Positions 27,576 to 36,782 of a stretch of 64,000 nt of DNA are shown one piece after another; positions within the stretch are counted from its first letter, which is position 1, and the number at the start of each line of letters is the position of its first letter. A program made the position numbers and the translations under genes. Source of the DNA: Streptomyces caelestis. GTDB taxonomy: Bacteria > Actinomycetota > Actinomycetes > Streptomycetales > Streptomycetaceae. The notes below the pieces were generated by a model. The model worked only from the letters and a program-made list of their open reading frames with translations. It was not told the DNA's origin and made no database searches. The stretch covers positions 496,001 to 560,000 of the forward strand of contig NZ_JACHNE010000001.1 of assembly GCF_014205255.1 (NCBI RefSeq), in the 5' to 3' direction.

Positions 27576-29963
27576 ATGAGCCCGGACGAGCCGTTCGACG
27601 ATGGCGTGGCCGCCCGCGCCGTCATCGCCGCCGACGGCACGCTCACCGAGTGGAGCGAGGGCGCACACCGTCTGCTGGGCCATACGGCCGCCGAGGTGCT
27701 GGGCCGTCCGGCCGTCGAGCTGCTGGCCGACGGGGCGGAGCCGCCGCCCGTGCCCGCCGACGCCCGCTGGAGCGGGACACTCACGCTGCGTCACCGCGAC
27801 GGGCACGCGGTCTCCGCGTGGGTGCTCGCCCACCGCAGACCGCCGGACGGCCCGGAGGCGGCCGAGTGGCTCGCCGTGTCCCCGCCTCAGGCCCCCGTGC
27901 CGGAGCTGCCGGACGATCCGCTGGTGCGGGCGGCCCTGACGCAGTCGCCCTGCGCCACGATGGTCTTCGACGAGCGGCTGCGGCTGCGCGGCGTCAACGA
28001 CGCCATGGCGGACCTCCTCGGCCTGCCCCGCGACCGGCTGCGGGGCCTGCGGCCCACCGACATCGGCAGCCGGCCGCAGAACGCGGAGCTGGAGGAGTAC
28101 CTGCGCCGCGTGCTGATCACCGGCCGGCGGCAGGACATGCAGACGTACATGAAGGCCAGCGGCGAGAACCGGGATGCGCACGCCTGGCTGGCCCGGCTCG
28201 CACCGCTCACCGAGGACTCGGGGCGGGTGCGGGGCGTGTGCGTGACGGCCCACGACTTCACCGACCAGTACCGGTCACGGGAGCGGCTCCAGCTGGTCAA
28301 CGAGGCGAGCGTGCGCATCGGCACCACCCTCGACGTCACCCGTACGGCCCAGGAGCTGGCGGACGTGTGCGTGCCGACGCTCGCCGACTTCGTCAGCGTC
28401 GACCTGCTCGACGTACGGGAGCACGGCGGCGAGTCCGCCGGGCCGCCGGCCCCACCGGTGAGCCTGCGCCGGGCCGCCCACCAGTCGGTCAACCCGGGCA
28501 GCCCCGAGGCCGTGGCCAAGCCGGGGCAGGTGGACGTCTATCCGGAGAAGTCCCCGCAGGCCGCCTCGCTCATCGCGGGTCACGCGGTCGTGTCCTCCGC
28601 AGCGGACGGCGGCGACCTCGAACAGTGGCTCGCCTGGGACCCGGTCCGGTTCCGGCGGGTCCGCGAGTACGGCGTCCACTCCACGATGTCCGTGCCGCTC
28701 CAGGCCAGGGGCTCGACCCTCGGGGTCGCGGTCTTCACCCGCTTCCGGCGCCCCGAGCCCTTCACCGCCGACGACGTGCTGCTGGCCGAGGAGGTCACGG
28801 CCCGGGCCGCCGTCTGCATCGACAACGCCCGCCGCTACTCCCGCGAGCGTGAGACGACGCTCACCCTGCAACGCAGCCTGCTGCCCCGCACCCTGCCGCG
28901 CACCCCGGCGGTGGAGGCGGCCTCCCGCTACCTTCCCGCCACCCGTTCCGGCGTGGGCGGTGACTGGTTCGACGTGATCCCGCTGTCCGGGATGCGCGTC
29001 GCGATGGTCGTCGGCGACGTCGTCGGCCACGGCATCCAGGCCTCGGCCACCATGGGCCGGCTGCGCACCGCCGTCCGCACCCTCGCCGACATCGACCTGG
29101 CCCCCGACGAGCTGCTCACCCACCTCGACGACCTGGTCGTCCGGCTGTCCCAGGAGTCCGGCAGCGACGCCGCCACCGGAGAGGTCGGCGCCACCTGCCT
29201 GTACGCGGTGTACGACCCCGTGTCGCGACGCTGCACCCTGTCGCGGGCCGGGCACCCGCAGCCCCTGCTGGTCCCGCCGGACGGCCCGGCCCGGCAGCTC
29301 GACCTGCCCTCCGGTCCCCCGCTCGGTGTCGGGGGGCTGCCGTTCGAGTCCGCCGAGGTGGAGCTGCGGGAGGGCAGTGTCCTGTCGTTCCACACGGACG
29401 GGCTGCTCGCGAGCCGCGAGCGGGACGTCGACGCGAGCCACCGGATGCTCCGCCAGGCCTTGTCGGCCCCCAGCGACTCCCTGGACGAGACCTGCGACCG
29501 CGTGTTGCACGCCCTGCTCCCGCCGGGCGGCTCCGCCGACGACGTGGCCCTGCTGCTGGCCCGCACCCGCGGCCTGCCGTCCTCCCAGGTGGCGACCTGG
29601 GACATCCCCGCCGACCCGGCGCTGGTGGCCCCCATCCGCAAGCAGGTCGTCGACCAGCTCGACCGGTGGGGGCTGATCGAGGCCACCTTCACCGCGGAAC
29701 TGGTGGTGAGCGAGCTGGTCACCAACGCCATCCGCTACGGCGCCGCGCCCATCCGGCTGCGGCTGATCCACGACGCGTCCACGCTGATCTGCGAGGTGTC
29801 CGACACCAACCACACGGCGCCGCACCTGCGCCGCGCCAAGACCTGGGACGAGGGGGGCCGCGGGCTGCTCCTGGTCGCCCAGCTCACCCAGCGCTGGGGC
29901 AGCAGGCACACCACCGAGGGCAAGACGATCTGGGCGGAGCTGGAACTGCTCGACGGCCTGTGA
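27576..29963 (+). CDS. PAS-PAS-GAF-PP2C-HATPase signalling phosphatase
   Basis: A 795-residue multi-domain regulator of the RsbU/SpoIIE kind, with start ATG at 27576 preceded by GGAG. Order: PAS about 8-95 (IAADGTLTEWSEGAHRLLG), second PAS about 110-235, GAF about 245-425, PP2C phosphatase about 440-650 (GGDWFDVIPL and DVVGHG carry the metal-binding Asp/Gly), and a C-terminal RsbW-like HATPase about 665-790 (VVSELVTNAIRYG, GGRGLLLV). Such proteins dephosphorylate STAS anti-anti-sigma factors and also phosphorylate them or bind sigma, tuning stress or developmental sigma factors. A STAS protein is encoded at 59119, but not adjacent, so partnership is unproven. Confidence 0.92.
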   Translation: MSPDEPFDDGVAARAVIAADGTLTEWSEGAHRLLGHTAAEVLGRPAVELLADGAEPPPVPADARWSGTLTLRHRDGHAVSAWVLAHRRPPDGPEAAEWLAVSPPQAPVPELPDDPLVRAALTQSPCATMVFDERLRLRGVNDAMADLLGLPRDRLRGLRPTDIGSRPQNAELEEYLRRVLITGRRQDMQTYMKASGENRDAHAWLARLAPLTEDSGRVRGVCVTAHDFTDQYRSRERLQLVNEASVRIGTTLDVTRTAQELADVCVPTLADFVSVDLLDVREHGGESAGPPAPPVSLRRAAHQSVNPGSPEAVAKPGQVDVYPEKSPQAASLIAGHAVVSSAADGGDLEQWLAWDPVRFRRVREYGVHSTMSVPLQARGSTLGVAVFTRFRRPEPFTADDVLLAEEVTARAAVCIDNARRYSRERETTLTLQRSLLPRTLPRTPAVEAASRYLPATRSGVGGDWFDVIPLSGMRVAMVVGDVVGHGIQASATMGRLRTAVRTLADIDLAPDELLTHLDDLVVRLSQESGSDAATGEVGATCLYAVYDPVSRRCTLSRAGHPQPLLVPPDGPARQLDLPSGPPLGVGGLPFESAEVELREGSVLSFHTDGLLASRERDVDASHRMLRQALSAPSDSLDETCDRVLHALLPPGGSADDVALLLARTRGLPSSQVATWDIPADPALVAPIRKQVVDQLDRWGLIEATFTAELVVSELVTNAIRYGAAPIRLRLIHDASTLICEVSDTNHTAPHLRRAKTWDEGGRGLLLVAQLTQRWGSRHTTEGKTIWAELELLDGL

Positions 29964-30074
29964 GCGGACACGGGCAGCGGGCCGTGAGGGCGACGGGGTC
30001 CTCGTAGCAGCCCTCTTACCGGCGCCTGGTTTCATGGGCGGGCACGACCTGACCACGTCGCGGAGGACGCCGCC

Positions 30075-31331
30075 CTGAACACCCCGCTCGCCGAAGTCCT
30101 GTCCGTGGCGCTGCTGGCCGCCGTGCTGGTCTGGGCGGTGATCCGTCCGCGGGGGCTGCCCGAGGCCGTGCTGGCGGTTCCGGCCGCCGGGCTCGCGGTC
30201 GCCATCGGAGTGATCCCGCCGGACCACGCGTGGGAGGAGATCCAGCGGCTGGGGCCCGTGGTCGGCTTCCTCGCGGCCGTGCTGGTGCTCGCGCACTTCT
30301 GCGACGTCGAGGGGCTGTTCACGGCGTGCGGGGCGTGGATGGCCCGCTGGGCGGCGGGGCGTCCCGCGCGGCTGCTGACGGCGGTGTTCGCACTGGCCTC
30401 CGTCATCACGGCCGTGCTCAGTCTGGACGCCACCGTCGTCCTGCTCACACCGGTGGTGCTCGCCACCGCCTCCCGGATGGGCGTCCGGGCCCGGCCGCAC
30501 CTCTACGCCTGCGCCCATCTGTCGAACACCGCCTCGCTGCTGCTGCCGGTCTCCAACCTGACCAACCTGCTGGCCTTCACGGCGAGCGGGCTGAGCTTCA
30601 CCCGGTTCGCGGCACTGATGGCGCTGCCCTGGCTGGTGGCGATCGGCGCCGAGTACCTGGTGTTCCGGCGCTTCTTCGACGACGAACTGACCGCCCCGCT
30701 CCCCTCCCCCGACCCCGCGACGCCTCCCGAGCTGCCGCTGTTCGCCCTGATCACCGTGGGCTGCACGCTCGCCGGGTTCGTCGTGGCCTCCGCCCTCGGT
30801 ATCGCACCGGCGTGGGCCGCCCTGGCCGGCGCGCTCGTGCTGGCCGTGCGGTCGCTGCTGCGGCGGCGGGCCACCCCGCTGACGGTCGTGCGGTCCGCGG
30901 CACCGGCCTTCCTGGCGTTCGTGCTGGCCCTCGGTGTCGTCGTGCGGGCGGTCGTCGACCACGGGCTCGCCGACGCGCTCCACCGGGTGCTGCCCGACGG
31001 TTCGGGCCTGCTCACGCTGCTGGGCGTGGCCGCGCTGGCCGCCGTCCTGGCGAACCTCATCAACAACCTGCCCGCGGTTCTGGTGCTGCTGCCGCTGACC
31101 GCGGGGGCCGGTCCCGGTGCCGTGCTCGCGGTGCTGCTCGGCGTGAACATCGGCCCCAACCTGACCTACGCCGGATCACTGGCGACCCTGCTGTGGCGGC
31201 GGATCGTGCAGCAGCACGGACACCGGGTCGGGCTCGGGGAGTTCACCCGGCTCGGGCTGCTCGCCGTACCGGCCGCGCTGGTGCCGGCCGTGGTGGCGCT
31301 GTGGCTGTCGCTGCGCGTCGTCGGGGGCTGA
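30075..31331 (+). CDS. ArsB/SLC13-like permease
   Basis: A polytopic membrane protein of about 418 residues of the arsenical pump/Na-sulfate symporter (ion transporter) superfamily, with about 11 hydrophobic helices and the paired NT/NN loops of the family (SNLTNLLAF, NLINNLPAVL, NIGPNLTYAGS). The best ribosome site (CGGAGGA at 30061-30067) points to a CTG start at 30075, giving LNTPLAEVLSV; the first conventional start is the GTG at 30105, which is too far from it. No arsR or arsC is near, so the ion moved (arsenite, or a dicarboxylate) is open. Confidence 0.85.
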   Translation: MNTPLAEVLSVALLAAVLVWAVIRPRGLPEAVLAVPAAGLAVAIGVIPPDHAWEEIQRLGPVVGFLAAVLVLAHFCDVEGLFTACGAWMARWAAGRPARLLTAVFALASVITAVLSLDATVVLLTPVVLATASRMGVRARPHLYACAHLSNTASLLLPVSNLTNLLAFTASGLSFTRFAALMALPWLVAIGAEYLVFRRFFDDELTAPLPSPDPATPPELPLFALITVGCTLAGFVVASALGIAPAWAALAGALVLAVRSLLRRRATPLTVVRSAAPAFLAFVLALGVVVRAVVDHGLADALHRVLPDGSGLLTLLGVAALAAVLANLINNLPAVLVLLPLTAGAGPGAVLAVLLGVNIGPNLTYAGSLATLLWRRIVQQHGHRVGLGEFTRLGLLAVPAALVPAVVALWLSLRVVGG

Positions 31332-31352
31332 GGGGCCCGAGGGCGCGTCCGG

Positions 31353-33446
31353 TCAGCGGTGGCCGCCTCCGCCGCCGTAGCCGCCGTACCCGTAGCCATG
31401 ACCGGGGTAGCCGTAGCCGGGATACCCGTGTCCGGGGTAGCCGCCCTGGCCGTCCCCGTCCCCGTCCCCGTCGCAGGGGTAGCCGTACCGGTAGCAGGCC
31501 GATTCGGTGGGCGCCGCACCGGTCGGCGCCGGCCGCGGTGCCGCCGACGGGGTGGCGGACCGGGTCGGTGTCGGTGTCGCCGTGGGGGTCTTCGAGGGCG
31601 TCGGGGTGGGCGTGGGGCGCGGCGCCGGGGCGGCGGACCTCCAGTTGACGACCTCCAACTGGAGGTCCGCCTTGGAGGTGTCGATCGCCCAGCGCTGCAC
31701 CTCGGCGGCTGCCCGGGTCTTGAGGACCAGGGCTCCCGAGCCGTCGGTCGCGGCCGGAGCCAGGGCGAGGTCCTGGTCCCAGCGGGGCACCAGGGCGCCC
31801 TGGAGGGTGAAGTCGTAGCGGATGTTCCTGGTGTCCGGCCGGGACTCTCCCGTGCAGGGGGCCAGCCGCACCGAGTAGCCGAGGTGCGAGTCCAGGCACA
31901 GGTCGGGGTCGGCGCCGTTGCGCAGCAGACCGTCGGTCTCGTACGTCCACTGCTGGGCGGCGTCCGAGGAGCAGGTGGTGAGCTCGGCCTCCGCGTCCTC
32001 GACGGCCTTCTCGCCCTCGATGCCGACGCACAGTCCGGAGGCGACGTTGTGCAACCGGCCTCGCAGGGCGCCCTTGTCGGCGTCGCCCGACCCGACCCAC
32101 GACGGGTCGCCCGTCGGCTCGCCCGCACCTGAGCCGGGCGTCTTCGAGGGCCGGCCGGCACCGGCCTGCGGAGTGCCCTCGCCCGAGTTGCCCAGGGACC
32201 ACACGACCAGCGGCAGGACGACCAGGCCGCTGACGGTCAGGATGCCCACGGTGAGGTTGCGTCGGCGGGCGGCACGGCGGGCCGACTTCTGGGCGGACCT
32301 GCGGGCCGCTGTGCGGGGGCCGTCGGCACGCGGGCCGGGGACGGCTCCGGCCGGCGGGGTGCCGGGCGGGGCGGGGAAGCCGTCGTGGGCGGGAGCCTGC
32401 GCTGCTTCCACCGTGGCGGGGACGGGAGCGGGTGTGGCGGGGGCGGGTGGCATGGCGGCCGTGCCGACCGGGTCGGTGAACGACTCCCCGACCCTGCCCG
32501 CGAGGACGACGGGGTCGGGGAAGTCCTCAGCGGCCACACCCCCGGGGAGCCCGTTCTCCGCGGTGGCCGTCTCCGTGCCGGGCCCCGGGGCGTCGGTCGC
32601 GCCGCTCTCCGCGGCGCCGCTCGGTCTGCTCTCCGCGTACTCCCGCCCGCCCCAGCCCAGCACGCCCTCCGCCAGGGCGAGACCGAGCCCGTGGTTGAAC
32701 CGGTCGAGCTGGTCCGCGGCAGCGGCGCAGTGCCCGCAGCCCTGGATATGCGCGCGTAGATCGGGGTCGAGGTCGAGGGCGCCACGCCGGTACGTGACAT
32801 CCAGCAGGCGCAGATAGCGCCGGCACTCCTCGTCGGGCGCGAGTTCGCGGTGCAGCTGGAGGCTCTCCTCGCGCAGCCGGTCACGGGCCCGGCCCAGTTC
32901 GACGCGGGCGCCCTCCTCGTCCAGGCCGAGCAGCCCGGCGGGGACGGCGAGCGGTTCGGCCTCGACCTCGACGTGCCACAGCAGGCAGCGCGCGGACTGG
33001 GGCAGCCGCTGGAAAGCGCCGGACAGCAGCCGCCGGTGCTGCTGCGGCAGCAGCCGGGCGGCCACCCGCTCCCCCTCACCGGCCCCGGACAGCAGCTGCG
33101 GGTGGAGCATGTCCCGCCTGTGGTCGGTGGCCCACTCGGCCGCGATACGCCGTACGGTGAGGAGCAGATGGGGCCGCCACGCGGAGGTGGGGCCGTTCTG
33201 GCGCAGGGTTTCGCCGAAGATCCGGGTGAACGCGGCGGTGGTCAGTATTCCGGCGGAACGCGGACCGTCGGTGCACAGCCGGGCGTAGGCGGAGGCCGCC
33301 TCCCAGTGCCGGTCCAGCAGTTCACCGACGGGGTGAAGCGCGGGGGTCGCCCCCGTCCACTTCCTGAGCTCGGCGCTCAGTTGCTCGTCCGTCGCGCCGA
33401 TCCTGCGGGCCGGACCCGGAGAATTCGACGGGCCTGCGTCGTTCAC
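31353..33446 (-). CDS. Membrane-anchored sigma-like protein with zinc finger, lectin domain and Gly/Tyr tail
   Basis: A 697-residue paralogue of the protein at 90-1739. GTG at 33446, after GAGAGGAA, is the start. The sigma-like part spans about 20-220 (FQRLPQSARCLLWHVEVEAEP, nearly the same as in the paralogue). Zinc finger H233/C237/C240 follows, then a long Pro/Ala linker, a membrane helix at 398-418, and a ricin-type lectin-like domain about 455-590 (GLCVGIEG, QQWTYETDGLL, DLCLDSH). A Pro/Thr-rich stretch (608-645) leads to a tail with two cysteines and repeated GYPGHGYP units (668-697). The tail suggests a wall-spanning or aggregating end. Function unknown; inside-out signalling is a guess. 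Confidence 0.8.
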   Translation of the reverse strand: MNDAGPSNSPGPARRIGATDEQLSAELRKWTGATPALHPVGELLDRHWEAASAYARLCTDGPRSAGILTTAAFTRIFGETLRQNGPTSAWRPHLLLTVRRIAAEWATDHRRDMLHPQLLSGAGEGERVAARLLPQQHRRLLSGAFQRLPQSARCLLWHVEVEAEPLAVPAGLLGLDEEGARVELGRARDRLREESLQLHRELAPDEECRRYLRLLDVTYRRGALDLDPDLRAHIQGCGHCAAAADQLDRFNHGLGLALAEGVLGWGGREYAESRPSGAAESGATDAPGPGTETATAENGLPGGVAAEDFPDPVVLAGRVGESFTDPVGTAAMPPAPATPAPVPATVEAAQAPAHDGFPAPPGTPPAGAVPGPRADGPRTAARRSAQKSARRAARRRNLTVGILTVSGLVVLPLVVWSLGNSGEGTPQAGAGRPSKTPGSGAGEPTGDPSWVGSGDADKGALRGRLHNVASGLCVGIEGEKAVEDAEAELTTCSSDAAQQWTYETDGLLRNGADPDLCLDSHLGYSVRLAPCTGESRPDTRNIRYDFTLQGALVPRWDQDLALAPAATDGSGALVLKTRAAAEVQRWAIDTSKADLQLEVVNWRSAAPAPRPTPTPTPSKTPTATPTPTRSATPSAAPRPAPTGAAPTESACYRYGYPCDGDGDGDGQGGYPGHGYPGYGYPGHGYGYGGYGGGGGHR

Positions 33447-33835
33447 GGCTGCATTCCTCTCAAGGACATGCGGAAGAAAGTCCATACCAAGGGGTATGCC
33501 GGCCCGGTGGCCTCGCGCATACGAAGAATGGCGTGTTGTCCGGACGCCGACAAGGCACACCTTTGCACAGGTCAGCAACAGGTAACAAGTGATCTCGCGG
33601 TTTCGTGCATTGTGGGCGCTGCCAGGGACTTTGACAAAGTGTCAAGTGCAGTGCAAAAGGGATTTCCGTGCTGTCCGTTCTGTTTTTCGCGACGCCTTTT
33701 CACTTCCAGGCGCCCCCGCTCCGGGCGCCGCCCGGAAACCATTGAACTGCCGTCTGCACAGCAGCTCACACCCTCGGACCGTCCCGGCAAGGCCCATTCT
33801 AGGACTCCTCCAGGAACCAATGGCCACACCGCTTC
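33447..33835. promoter_or_regulatory. AT-richer gene-free region with overlapping palindromes
   Basis: No gene seen. The GC content is clearly lower than in the neighbours. ACTTTG-A-CAAAGT (33628-33640) is a perfect palindrome and overlaps TTGACA-AAG-TGTCAA (33631-33645), another perfect one. TTGACA also resembles a -35 element. They lie about 185 bases before the start of the sigma-like/lectin gene and could control it. Confidence 0.4.
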
Positions 33836-34771
33836 TCAGTCCCGCGGACCGCCGTGAACCGCGTTCCGGTACGCCCCGGGCGGTGTTCCGTACCGCTCAC
33901 GGAAGACACGGTTGAAGTGGAACGGGCTGGCGAAACCCGAAGCCGCGGCAACGCGTTCCACGGGCAGGTCGGTCCCCTCCAGCAGCCGGGCGGCGTGACG
34001 CAGCCGCGCCTCGCGCAGGGCGCGCATGGGTGACTGGCCGAGCTGGCGGCTGAACAGATGGGCGAAGCGGGACGGCGACAGGGAGACCTGCCCGGCCAGC
34101 GAGCGGACGGTGTGCGGGGCGCCCGGGTCGGCGTCGATGAGCTCCTGGGCCCGGTGGATCCGTGGGTCGAGGCCGGGACGGGCTGCCGCCTGCCGGGCGC
34201 CGGCGGTGGTGAGGAGGACGATCTCCTCCAGTGCGCACAGCGCCAGTTCGCGGGCGGCACTGCCGTGCGCGACGGCGATCTGCCCGTCGGGGGCCGCCGC
34301 AGCGTCGGGCGGTCCCCCGGCGCCGGGCCGGCGGGCGTCGGCGTGCATCCGCCGGAACGCCGCCTCGACACGGCCGTGCACCGCGGCCCGGGCGGAGGTC
34401 ACCACGTACACCCCGTCGCCGGCGTCGTGCGGCCGCAGCCACGCGGCCCACGACGGGCGGGCCTGGCAGTGCGCCCACCAGAACCGCCAGCGCCGGGCAC
34501 CGGGCCCGACCGCGTACCCGTGCGGGGCACCGGGGGCGAGCACCACCAGCCGGCCCGCACCGGCCGAGGTCTCCACCCCGCCCTGCCAGAGCCGCCCCCG
34601 GCCACCCGTGGTCCAGGTGAAGAGCCAACTCGCGGCCCCGCGAGGCCGGTTGACGCCGTATCCGGGCGGCTGGTCGAAGTGGCCGAGCACGACCAGACCG
34701 GGCGGCGGTGCGGGGTCCCCGTCGGGCCCGTGCTCAGCAGTGCCGGGCAATCCGTCAGCACGCACGGACAT
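33836..34771 (-). CDS. AraC-family regulator
   Basis: A 311-residue AraC/XylS regulator. The first half is a cupin-type sensing domain (SWLFTWTTGGRGRLWQ, RLVVLAPGAPHGYAVG); the last 100 residues hold two helix-turn-helix units (VRSLAGQVSLSPSRFAHLF and VERVAAASGFASPFHFNRVF) with the family signature GTPPGAYR. It starts 63 bases from a divergent phytanoyl-CoA-dioxygenase gene, which it most likely activates. A strong ribosome site (GAGGGGG) precedes the ATG. The ligand, probably a sugar or small metabolite, cannot be told. Confidence 0.92.
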   Translation of the reverse strand: MSVRADGLPGTAEHGPDGDPAPPPGLVVLGHFDQPPGYGVNRPRGAASWLFTWTTGGRGRLWQGGVETSAGAGRLVVLAPGAPHGYAVGPGARRWRFWWAHCQARPSWAAWLRPHDAGDGVYVVTSARAAVHGRVEAAFRRMHADARRPGAGGPPDAAAAPDGQIAVAHGSAARELALCALEEIVLLTTAGARQAAARPGLDPRIHRAQELIDADPGAPHTVRSLAGQVSLSPSRFAHLFSRQLGQSPMRALREARLRHAARLLEGTDLPVERVAAASGFASPFHFNRVFRERYGTPPGAYRNAVHGGPRD

Positions 34772-34834
34772 CCCCCTCGGTGGCTCGGTGACCTAGCGTG
34801 TCGTGCCGGGGACCACTGACCGAGGAGTGCACTC

Positions 34835-35674
34835 ATGACAGTCACGGGCAACGGTGCCGCCGGCGTTCCCATCCTGGACCCTGCCGCGCTCCGGCGGTAC
34901 CGGGAGGGTTTCGAGGAGGACGGTTTCACGGTCGTGCGCGGGCTCTTCGGGGCCGACGAGACCGAGCGGTTGTGCGAGGAGTTCACGACGCTGCGGGCGG
35001 CCGGCCCGGTGCCCGGGCACTTCGAGCCGCGCGCGTCCGGGCCGGGCGCCGATCCGCTGCACGTCTGGCCGCGGGTGATGCACCCGCACGAGATCAACGA
35101 CCTCGCTCGCGAGGTCCTGCTGGACGCCCGGCTGCGGACGGTTCTGGAGGTGCTCCTCGGGGAGGAGGCCCTGGCCGCGCAGAGCATGTTCTACTTCAAG
35201 CCGCCGGGCGCCCGGGGGCAGGCGCTGCACCAGGACAACTTCTATCTGCGGGTGGAGCCGGGCACGTGCGTGGCGGCGTGGCTGGCCTGCGACATGATCG
35301 ACCGGGAGAACGGCGGGCTGGAGGTCGTGCCGGGCACGCACCGGATGGACCTGTTCTGTCCGCAGGAGGCGGATGCGGGAGTGTCCTTCGCCCGGGAGTA
35401 CGTTCCGCCGCCGCCCGGTCTGGCCGCCGTGCCGGTGGGCATGGAGCCGGGGGATGTTCTCTTCTTCAACGGCAGTCTGGTGCACGGGTCGCAGCCGAAC
35501 CGCGCGGCTGACCGGTTCCGGCGGTCGTTCATCGGGCACTACGTGGGGCGTTCGGCGGAGCGGATCGGGGGGTTCTACCGGACCATGACGATGAGCGGGG
35601 CGCGGGTTGTGCTGCCCGAGAGTGAAGGCGCGGGGCCCTGTGGCACGGAGTTCGCGCCGCAGGGGCCCCACTGA
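34835..35674 (+). CDS. Phytanoyl-CoA dioxygenase family enzyme
   Basis: A 279-residue Fe(II)/2-oxoglutarate oxygenase of the PhyH type. The iron ligands are visible as HQD (LHQDNF, about residue 132) and the distal His in LVHGSQPN (about 218), with an Arg in DRFRRSFIGHY to hold 2-oxoglutarate. Members hydroxylate lipids, amino acids or natural products. Its start has GAGGAG in front, and it is divergent from the AraC gene, a common two-gene unit in Streptomyces. Substrate unknown. Confidence 0.9.
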   Translation: MTVTGNGAAGVPILDPAALRRYREGFEEDGFTVVRGLFGADETERLCEEFTTLRAAGPVPGHFEPRASGPGADPLHVWPRVMHPHEINDLAREVLLDARLRTVLEVLLGEEALAAQSMFYFKPPGARGQALHQDNFYLRVEPGTCVAAWLACDMIDRENGGLEVVPGTHRMDLFCPQEADAGVSFAREYVPPPPGLAAVPVGMEPGDVLFFNGSLVHGSQPNRAADRFRRSFIGHYVGRSAERIGGFYRTMTMSGARVVLPESEGAGPCGTEFAPQGPH

Positions 35675-35697
35675 TCTGTCGTCCCCATGGGGCGCTT

Positions 35698-36666
35698 TCA
35701 GTGGCCGGCGATCGGATGCGGCGTGTAGGGCTGCTCCAGTTCCTCGAGTTCCTTGTCGCTGAGCTCCAGCTCCACCGCTGCCACCGCGTCCTCCAGGTGC
35801 TGCGGCTTCGACGCTCCGATGATCGGTGCCGTCACCGTGTCCTGCTGGAGGAGCCAGGCGAGGGCGATCCGGGCGCGGGGCACGCCCCGTGCCTCGGCGA
35901 TGCGGGTGACCGCCTCGACGATGGTGCGGTCGCCCTCCTGGTACAGCTTGCCGGCGAAGGGGTCGGTGGCGCCGCGCTCGGTCGTGGTGTCCCAGTCGCG
36001 GGTGAGGCGGCCGCGGGCGAGCGGGCTCCAGGGCAGCACGCCGACGCCCTGGTCCGCGCACAGGGGCAGCATCTCCCGCTCCTCCTCGCGGTAGAGGAGG
36101 TTGTAGTGGTTCTGCATGGAGACGAAGCGGGTCCAGCCGTTCAGCCGGGCGGTGTACTGGGCCTTGGAGAACTGCCAGGCATACATCGAACTGGCCCCGA
36201 TGTAGCGTGCCTTGCCCGCCTTGACGACGTCGTGCAGGGCCTCCATCGTCTCTTCGACCGGGGTGTGCGGGTCCCAGCGGTGGATCTGGTAGAGGTCGAC
36301 GTAGTCGGTGCCGAGGCGGGTGAGGCTGTGGTCGATCTCGGTCATGATCGCCTTGCGGGACAGACCGGCACCGTTGGGCCCGGGCCGCATCCGGCCGTGC
36401 ACCTTCGTCGCCAGCACGATCTCGTCGCGGCGGGCGAAGTCGCGCAGCGCCCGGCCGACGATCTCCTCGCTGGTGCCGTCGGAGTAGACGTTCGCCGTGT
36501 CGAAGAAGGTGATCCCCGCCTCGACCGCCTGCCGGATCAGCGGGCGGGAGGCCTCCTCGTCGAGGGTCCACTCGTGCGTACCGCGGTCGGGCACGCCGTA
36601 GGTCATGCACCCCAGACAGATCCGCGAGACGTCCAGGCCCGTCGAACCGAGCTTCACGTACTGCAT
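35698..36666 (-). CDS. Aldo/keto reductase
   Basis: A 322-residue aldo/keto reductase of the YajO/AKR-general stress subgroup. The TIM-barrel motifs are readable: FFDTANVYSDG with the catalytic Asp and Tyr, ATKVHG with the Lys, and the NADPH-binding GASKPQHLEDA near the end. It reduces aldehydes or ketones with NADPH. The ATG at 36666 has a GGAG in front and is preferred to one 33 bases earlier. It is convergent with the dioxygenase gene and stands alone. Confidence 0.92.
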   Translation of the reverse strand: MQYVKLGSTGLDVSRICLGCMTYGVPDRGTHEWTLDEEASRPLIRQAVEAGITFFDTANVYSDGTSEEIVGRALRDFARRDEIVLATKVHGRMRPGPNGAGLSRKAIMTEIDHSLTRLGTDYVDLYQIHRWDPHTPVEETMEALHDVVKAGKARYIGASSMYAWQFSKAQYTARLNGWTRFVSMQNHYNLLYREEEREMLPLCADQGVGVLPWSPLARGRLTRDWDTTTERGATDPFAGKLYQEGDRTIVEAVTRIAEARGVPRARIALAWLLQQDTVTAPIIGASKPQHLEDAVAAVELELSDKELEELEQPYTPHPIAGH

Positions 36667-36782
36667 CGTTGCTGCTCCTGCCTTCGGGAGGTGTTCCAAG
36701 GGGAGCGTATGTGCTCGTGTGCACTCGAAGCCGCGCCGGCTGACGGGCCGTCACCGTCGGTGCCCCCGGGTGACCGACCGGA

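Noticed and set aside
34835..35674. Phytanoyl-CoA dioxygenase as part of the NRPS cluster
   Set aside because: It lies more than 13 kb away with unrelated genes between and has its own AraC regulator.
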